A DNA stretch of 10,802 bases, taken from NCBI GenBank assembly GCA_003131985.1, contig PKWH01000323.1, forward strand, positions 7,797 through 18,598, in the 5' to 3' direction. Each line of letters starts with the position of its first letter. Positions within the stretch are counted from its first letter, which is position 1. The stretch comes from Acidobacteriota bacterium. GTDB lineage: Bacteria > Acidobacteriota > Terriglobia > Acidiferrales > UBA7541. Below the pieces are notes generated by a model. It was given only the letters and a program-made list of their open reading frames with translations. It ran no database searches and was not told the DNA's origin. This document shows, in pieces, positions 7,392-10,802 of the stretch. A program made the translations under genes and the position numbers.

Positions 7392-7400
7392 TGATATACT
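7392..7400 (+). promoter_or_regulatory. extended -10 promoter for the TPR-protein gene
   Basis: TGATATACT matches the extended -10 form TGnTATAAT with one mismatch. The -35 region is poor (the 7372-7378 area), as is common for extended -10 promoters. Transcription would start near 7406-7407, about 20 bases before the coding start. This suggests the gene is expressed independently of mtnA. Confidence 0.5.
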
Positions 7401-7425
7401 AAGGCCAATTCAGCAACATTGGGTG

Positions 7426-8463
7426 ATGGCTATGCTCCGGCTTTGCATCGCACTATTCGCGCTGACTTCGATTCTCGTAATCCCTCAAAATGTCTTCGCT
7501 CAAGGCGCGGGCGGAAGTGGCAACGATCCTGTAAGTCTGACTGGCACGGTTTATTCCGAGAAATCGAAACGTCCGATCGAGCAGGCTGCCGTTCACTTGT
7601 GTGATATAGGCGGTAATCTGATCGAACAGACTATAACCACGGATTCTGGACAATTTGATTTCCGGGGAATTCGTCGCTCCAATTACATCCTGACGGTCGA
7701 CGCTCCTGGCTATCAGTCAGACAGCTTGCATGTCGAACTGAGCTTTTCCTCGGACCGTGGCATTTCCGTTTACTTGAAATCCAACGCAAGTGACGCGTCC
7801 GCCGTGTTTTCCGCCGCAAATATTTCGGCACACGAAATGTCTATGCCGCAAAAAGCCCGTGATTTACTGGCAACCGGTGAAAAGAAATTGTATTCGGACA
7901 AGAACCCGCAGGCGAGTCTCGCAGATTTTCAACAAGCCGTTTCCATTGCTCCGAAGTTTTATGAGGTCTATTACCAGATCGGGATGGCCTATTTAACCCT
8001 TGGAATACGCGACCAAGCGGAGAAGAGCTTCCGAAAATCCGTTGAAGTGAGTGATGACAAGTATGGCGAGCCTGTTATCGGACTCGCCTCGCTGTTAATA
8101 GATACGGGAGATGTGGCGCAAGCTGAAAGAATGATCCGGCACGGGCTCGATTTGAGCCCGAACGACTGGTTTGGCCATTACCAACTTGGCCGCATCTTGC
8201 TCAATCAAAATAAAATTGCTGACGCTCTGAAATCAGCAGAACAGGCCAGATCTCTTGCTCCTGACGCCGCAATCATTTACCGCCTGCTGTCCAATATTCA
8301 CTTGAGCCAAAAGGACTACCCGGCCCTGATTGAGGACCTCGATGCTTATATCAAACTGGATCCTAATAGTCCCGCCGGGGTCAGAGCTAAAGAAATTCGG
8401 GAACAGGTACAGGAGAAAATCTCCAAGGACAAGCTAGCTCCCGCAGCGAACCCAGCGCGCTAA
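7426..8463 (+). CDS. secreted carboxypeptidase-regulatory-like/TPR protein
   Basis: A 345-residue exported protein of unrecognised specific function. Residues 1-25 form a signal peptide: a short n-region with Arg, a hydrophobic core, and VFA before Gln26 as a signal peptidase I site. Residues ~36-118 resemble a carboxypeptidase-regulatory-like beta-sandwich, with strands around SLTGTVYSEKSKRPIEQAAV, then DSGQFDFRGI and NYILTVDAPGY. Residues ~142-313 hold about five TPR-like units, the clearest at 180-209 and 249-280; units 142-175 and 214-245 are more degenerate. The C-terminus is charged and then Pro/Ala-rich. TPRs usually bind proteins and the N-terminal sandwich is a structural or binding module, so it may be a periplasmic scaffold; that is inference. 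Start choice is uncertain among GTG 7423, ATG 7426 and ATG 7432, since no clean Shine-Dalgarno decides. It converges on a TonB-dependent receptor gene. Confidence 0.8.
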   Translation: MAMLRLCIALFALTSILVIPQNVFAQGAGGSGNDPVSLTGTVYSEKSKRPIEQAAVHLCDIGGNLIEQTITTDSGQFDFRGIRRSNYILTVDAPGYQSDSLHVELSFSSDRGISVYLKSNASDASAVFSAANISAHEMSMPQKARDLLATGEKKLYSDKNPQASLADFQQAVSIAPKFYEVYYQIGMAYLTLGIRDQAEKSFRKSVEVSDDKYGEPVIGLASLLIDTGDVAQAERMIRHGLDLSPNDWFGHYQLGRILLNQNKIADALKSAEQARSLAPDAAIIYRLLSNIHLSQKDYPALIEDLDAYIKLDPNSPAGVRAKEIREQVQEKISKDKLAPAANPAR

Positions 8464-8616
8464 ACTTTTCCTCAACATGAATTCGCAAGAGCCCGCAATC
8501 GAAACAATTCTCCACACTACCCCGTGGAAATTTAATTGACGTCCTCGTTGGACGGTGAGTCGGTCCAAGGCCGCTGAGCCCCACCGCAAAATCCGTAGAA
8601 AAACGGCAAGTAAACG

Positions 8617-8652
8617 AAAAAGGGGGCGGCCTGGAGGCCGCCCCCTTTTTTT
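8617..8652. terminator. bidirectional intrinsic terminator between convergent genes
   Basis: GGGGGCGGCC (8622-8631) pairs perfectly with GGCCGCCCCC (8636-8645) around a TGGA loop. Five A residues precede (8617-8621) and seven T residues follow (8646-8652), extending the stem to 15 bp. Read on the plus strand it ends the TPR-protein transcript; read on the minus strand it has five T residues and ends the receptor transcript. Confidence 0.93.
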
Positions 8653-8669
8653 CAGAGTTAGAGTTTAAG

Positions 8670-10802
8670 TTAGAACGTGAACTTAGCGATTACCTGAAGG
8701 ATGCGAGCATCCGCCAAGGAACCTGCAAACGAGCCGTACGGCGTAGTCGGGGGGCTAACGGTTGAAGTAATAGCCCCGAATGCCGTGCCAAAGTTCGTGT
8801 CGTTACCCGGAATTTGGAAGTTCGGGTGATTCAGCACGTTGTATGCGTTTGCACCGAGCTGAAGGCCCATACGTTCCGTCAATTTGAAGTTCTTCCGAAT
8901 GCTGAAATCAGTGTTGAAGTAATTCGGCCCACGGAAAGAATTTCGTCGAGTGGTCCCAAAACCAGTCGGTACCGGGTTATTGCAAACATTGGGGTTCACT
9001 GGAGCGTTCGGAGTGCAAGGCCCGTTAGCATTCGACCCGGTCGTGATGGCCGGATTCGGCTGGCCGGCGAAGTCAGCCAAGTTGTAGCATTGAACGTTCG
9101 GACTCTTGCAAGACGAAGCGACAGCCGTGATCGGCTGCGCCAATAACGCCGAAAGTGCACCGGGCGCACCCGCACCGTTGGTGTTGACAAACGCGCTATC
9201 GGCGTCAACAGTGTCCTGTAACGAGAAGGGCAATCCGGTATGGTAATACGCTGTTCCCGATACGATCCAGCCTCCAAGTGCCGTATCAATCAAGCGATTA
9301 GCGCTGTGAAACGGCATTTGATAGAGGTAATTTCCAGTGATGTTGTGACGTATGTCGTAATCTGCGTTTGAATAATTGAGGCTCCGCAGGCTGTTAGGAT
9401 TGAGCTGAGTCAGGACTTGCGGGAAGAACACTGTGAACGGCAGTACCCCACCATTCGAGACATCGTCGAGTGCGTGGCTATAAGTGTAATTCAGCCGGCC
9501 CATGAACCCGTGCCAATTGTTCTGTTGAACCGAGAAAGTAATGCCATTGTAATTGGAAGTCCCCGAGTTGTTTAAATCTTGTACGTTTGCTACACGCGGG
9601 TCAACAGCAGCGGTCGGAAGATTGCCGAAACCCGAGGGGCTAAAAGCATTCGGCCACGGATTTTGAATTAGTAAATCGTATCCGCGATTACCGACGTAGT
9701 TAGCCGATACCACTGTCGACCGGCCGATGGTGCGCTGAATTTCCAAGTTCCATTCCGTATACTTGGGGTTTTTCAGATTGCCCACGCTAGCCAGATTTGG
9801 CACCTGCCCAGCGCAGCCTGGGTTTGTGTTGAAATCCGCCAGCGTGCCGCCGGAATGGTAGACAGACTGGAATGTGTTATTGCAGCTGGTAACTCCGTTT
9901 TCCGCAGAGTTAGGATCGGTGAAAGCGAAATTGCTTGGGGCTGTAAAATTGAACGACGTGACTTGCGGGAAGTTCGTCGTATATCGGTCGAGAATGAAGC
10001 CCGGATACAGATCGGAAAACTGTCCGATTCCCGCTCGAATAACTGTCTTGTCGCCGAACGGTGTCCACGCAACTCCAAGCCGGGGCTCAAATACTACCTT
10101 TTCAACACTTGGAAGAATCCCATGGGATCCTGGATTCGTAATTGTGTCGAACGGCAAGTTAGGATTGTGGCTCATCTGATCGAATGGAACTATCGGAGCT
10201 GAGCCGCAGTCTGACTGGCAAACGCCGCCCGAATTCCTGTCTGCTCGGAGAGCGAGTGTCAGCTTCAGTCTCGGATTGATGCGATATTCATCCTGGAAAT
10301 AAAAACCGACGCTGTAAATCGCGATCGGTTGGCGAAAATTCAGAGCGAAAGACTGTGCCAGACTATCGGTAGAAGTGCCAGGCGGGTTAATGACGTCGTT
10401 CGCAAAGTCGTTCGAGAATAATGAAACGGCCGGAATCTGGCCTTCGCTTGCCGTATAGTCGCTCACATCATCGCGGCGGAAGTTGACGCCCATTTTGAAG
10501 CTGTGATTTCCGCGCGTGATTGACAAGTCATCCACAACGCCCCACTGGGTTACGTTGCGGCCCTGTGGAAAAATTGAGCCATCCGCGCAACCTGAACCAA
10601 GACATGCTATGGGGATGTCGCCTAGGGAGAATATTCCAGGAAATGCAGCCTCCGCCGCAGGCAAGTTCGGGCTTTGGAAAATCGCCGAATACCACAGGAC
10701 AGATCCGACAATGTTGTTAACTACGTTGGGGCTGAATATATGCGTGTAGTTAAGCTGCCCTTCATCTTGAGGCTGAATGCTGTGGATGTTAAACAACGGA
10801 CT
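8670..10802 (-). CDS. Oar-like TonB-dependent outer-membrane receptor, C-terminal part (5' end outside window)
   Basis: The frame is open to the right edge; 710 residues are visible, of the ~1000-1200 usual for this family. The signal peptide, carboxypeptidase-regulatory-like domain and TonB plug are off the window. What is seen is an outer-membrane beta-barrel: alternating hydrophobic/polar strands rich in Tyr, Phe, Asn and Gly, barrel strands such as YSVGFYFQDEYRI and RLNYTYSHALDDV, and a final aromatic residue in QVIAKFTF, as needed for Bam-dependent insertion. The segment FRGPNYFNTDFSIRKNF, then LGANAYNVLNHPNF, is the conserved C-terminal region of these acidobacterial Oar-like proteins. 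Members are thought to import large substrates (glycans, peptides) or act in adhesion; the ligand here is unknown. All ten cysteines come as five near pairs, probably loop disulfides. A strong terminator lies 17 bases past the stop. An apparent TTG start six bases from the edge is not real. Confidence 0.9.
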   Translation of the reverse strand, partial: SPLFNIHSIQPQDEGQLNYTHIFSPNVVNNIVGSVLWYSAIFQSPNLPAAEAAFPGIFSLGDIPIACLGSGCADGSIFPQGRNVTQWGVVDDLSITRGNHSFKMGVNFRRDDVSDYTASEGQIPAVSLFSNDFANDVINPPGTSTDSLAQSFALNFRQPIAIYSVGFYFQDEYRINPRLKLTLALRADRNSGGVCQSDCGSAPIVPFDQMSHNPNLPFDTITNPGSHGILPSVEKVVFEPRLGVAWTPFGDKTVIRAGIGQFSDLYPGFILDRYTTNFPQVTSFNFTAPSNFAFTDPNSAENGVTSCNNTFQSVYHSGGTLADFNTNPGCAGQVPNLASVGNLKNPKYTEWNLEIQRTIGRSTVVSANYVGNRGYDLLIQNPWPNAFSPSGFGNLPTAAVDPRVANVQDLNNSGTSNYNGITFSVQQNNWHGFMGRLNYTYSHALDDVSNGGVLPFTVFFPQVLTQLNPNSLRSLNYSNADYDIRHNITGNYLYQMPFHSANRLIDTALGGWIVSGTAYYHTGLPFSLQDTVDADSAFVNTNGAGAPGALSALLAQPITAVASSCKSPNVQCYNLADFAGQPNPAITTGSNANGPCTPNAPVNPNVCNNPVPTGFGTTRRNSFRGPNYFNTDFSIRKNFKLTERMGLQLGANAYNVLNHPNFQIPGNDTNFGTAFGAITSTVSPPTTPYGSFAGSLADARILQVIAKFTF

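Noticed and set aside
8670..10796. Receptor gene starting at a TTG at 10796
   Set aside because: The frame is open to the window edge, and the sequence at that point is already mid-barrel with no signal peptide or plug domain, so the gene is truncated by the window and not by a real start.

Overview
The window looks like a chromosomal segment of an Acidobacteriota bacterium, probably class Terriglobia. GC content is moderate (an estimate by eye, mid-50s %). The clearest taxonomic hints are a very large Oar-like TonB-dependent receptor and a secreted protein that joins a carboxypeptidase-regulatory-like domain to TPRs; both kinds of protein are expanded in that phylum. This placement is an inference from protein style, not from a marker-gene comparison.

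Left part (1-1846): the C-terminal polymerase half of DNA polymerase I (polA, running in from outside the window) ends in a weak hairpin plus T-run. A small single-domain rhodanese with a good ribosome binding site follows. A complete tRNA-Asn(GUU) gene with an encoded CCA end lies on the minus strand, facing the rhodanese gene. Then come about 570 bases without a credible gene (1847-2419), containing a strongly structured inverted-repeat element at 2070-2135 and a candidate promoter.

Middle part (2420-7320): three plus-strand genes lie close together: uvrA (nucleotide excision repair), a CPBP-family intramembrane protease only 7 bases after uvrA, and mtnA (methionine salvage isomerase) 49 bases further on with a TTG start. 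They could be co-transcribed. No shared pathway is obvious, so this looks like a housekeeping cluster of convenience.

Right part (7321-10802): a secreted regulatory-like/TPR protein has its own extended -10 promoter. It converges on the C-terminal ~710 residues of an Oar-like TonB-dependent outer-membrane receptor on the minus strand, which runs off the right edge. A strong symmetrical hairpin separates them and should terminate transcription in both directions.

I found no CRISPR array, insertion sequence, phage gene, toxin-antitoxin pair or recognisable defence system, and nothing that clearly amounts to a new system. The most unusual items are the structured element upstream of uvrA, with two mutually exclusive pairings, and the strict pairing of all cysteines in the receptor fragment.
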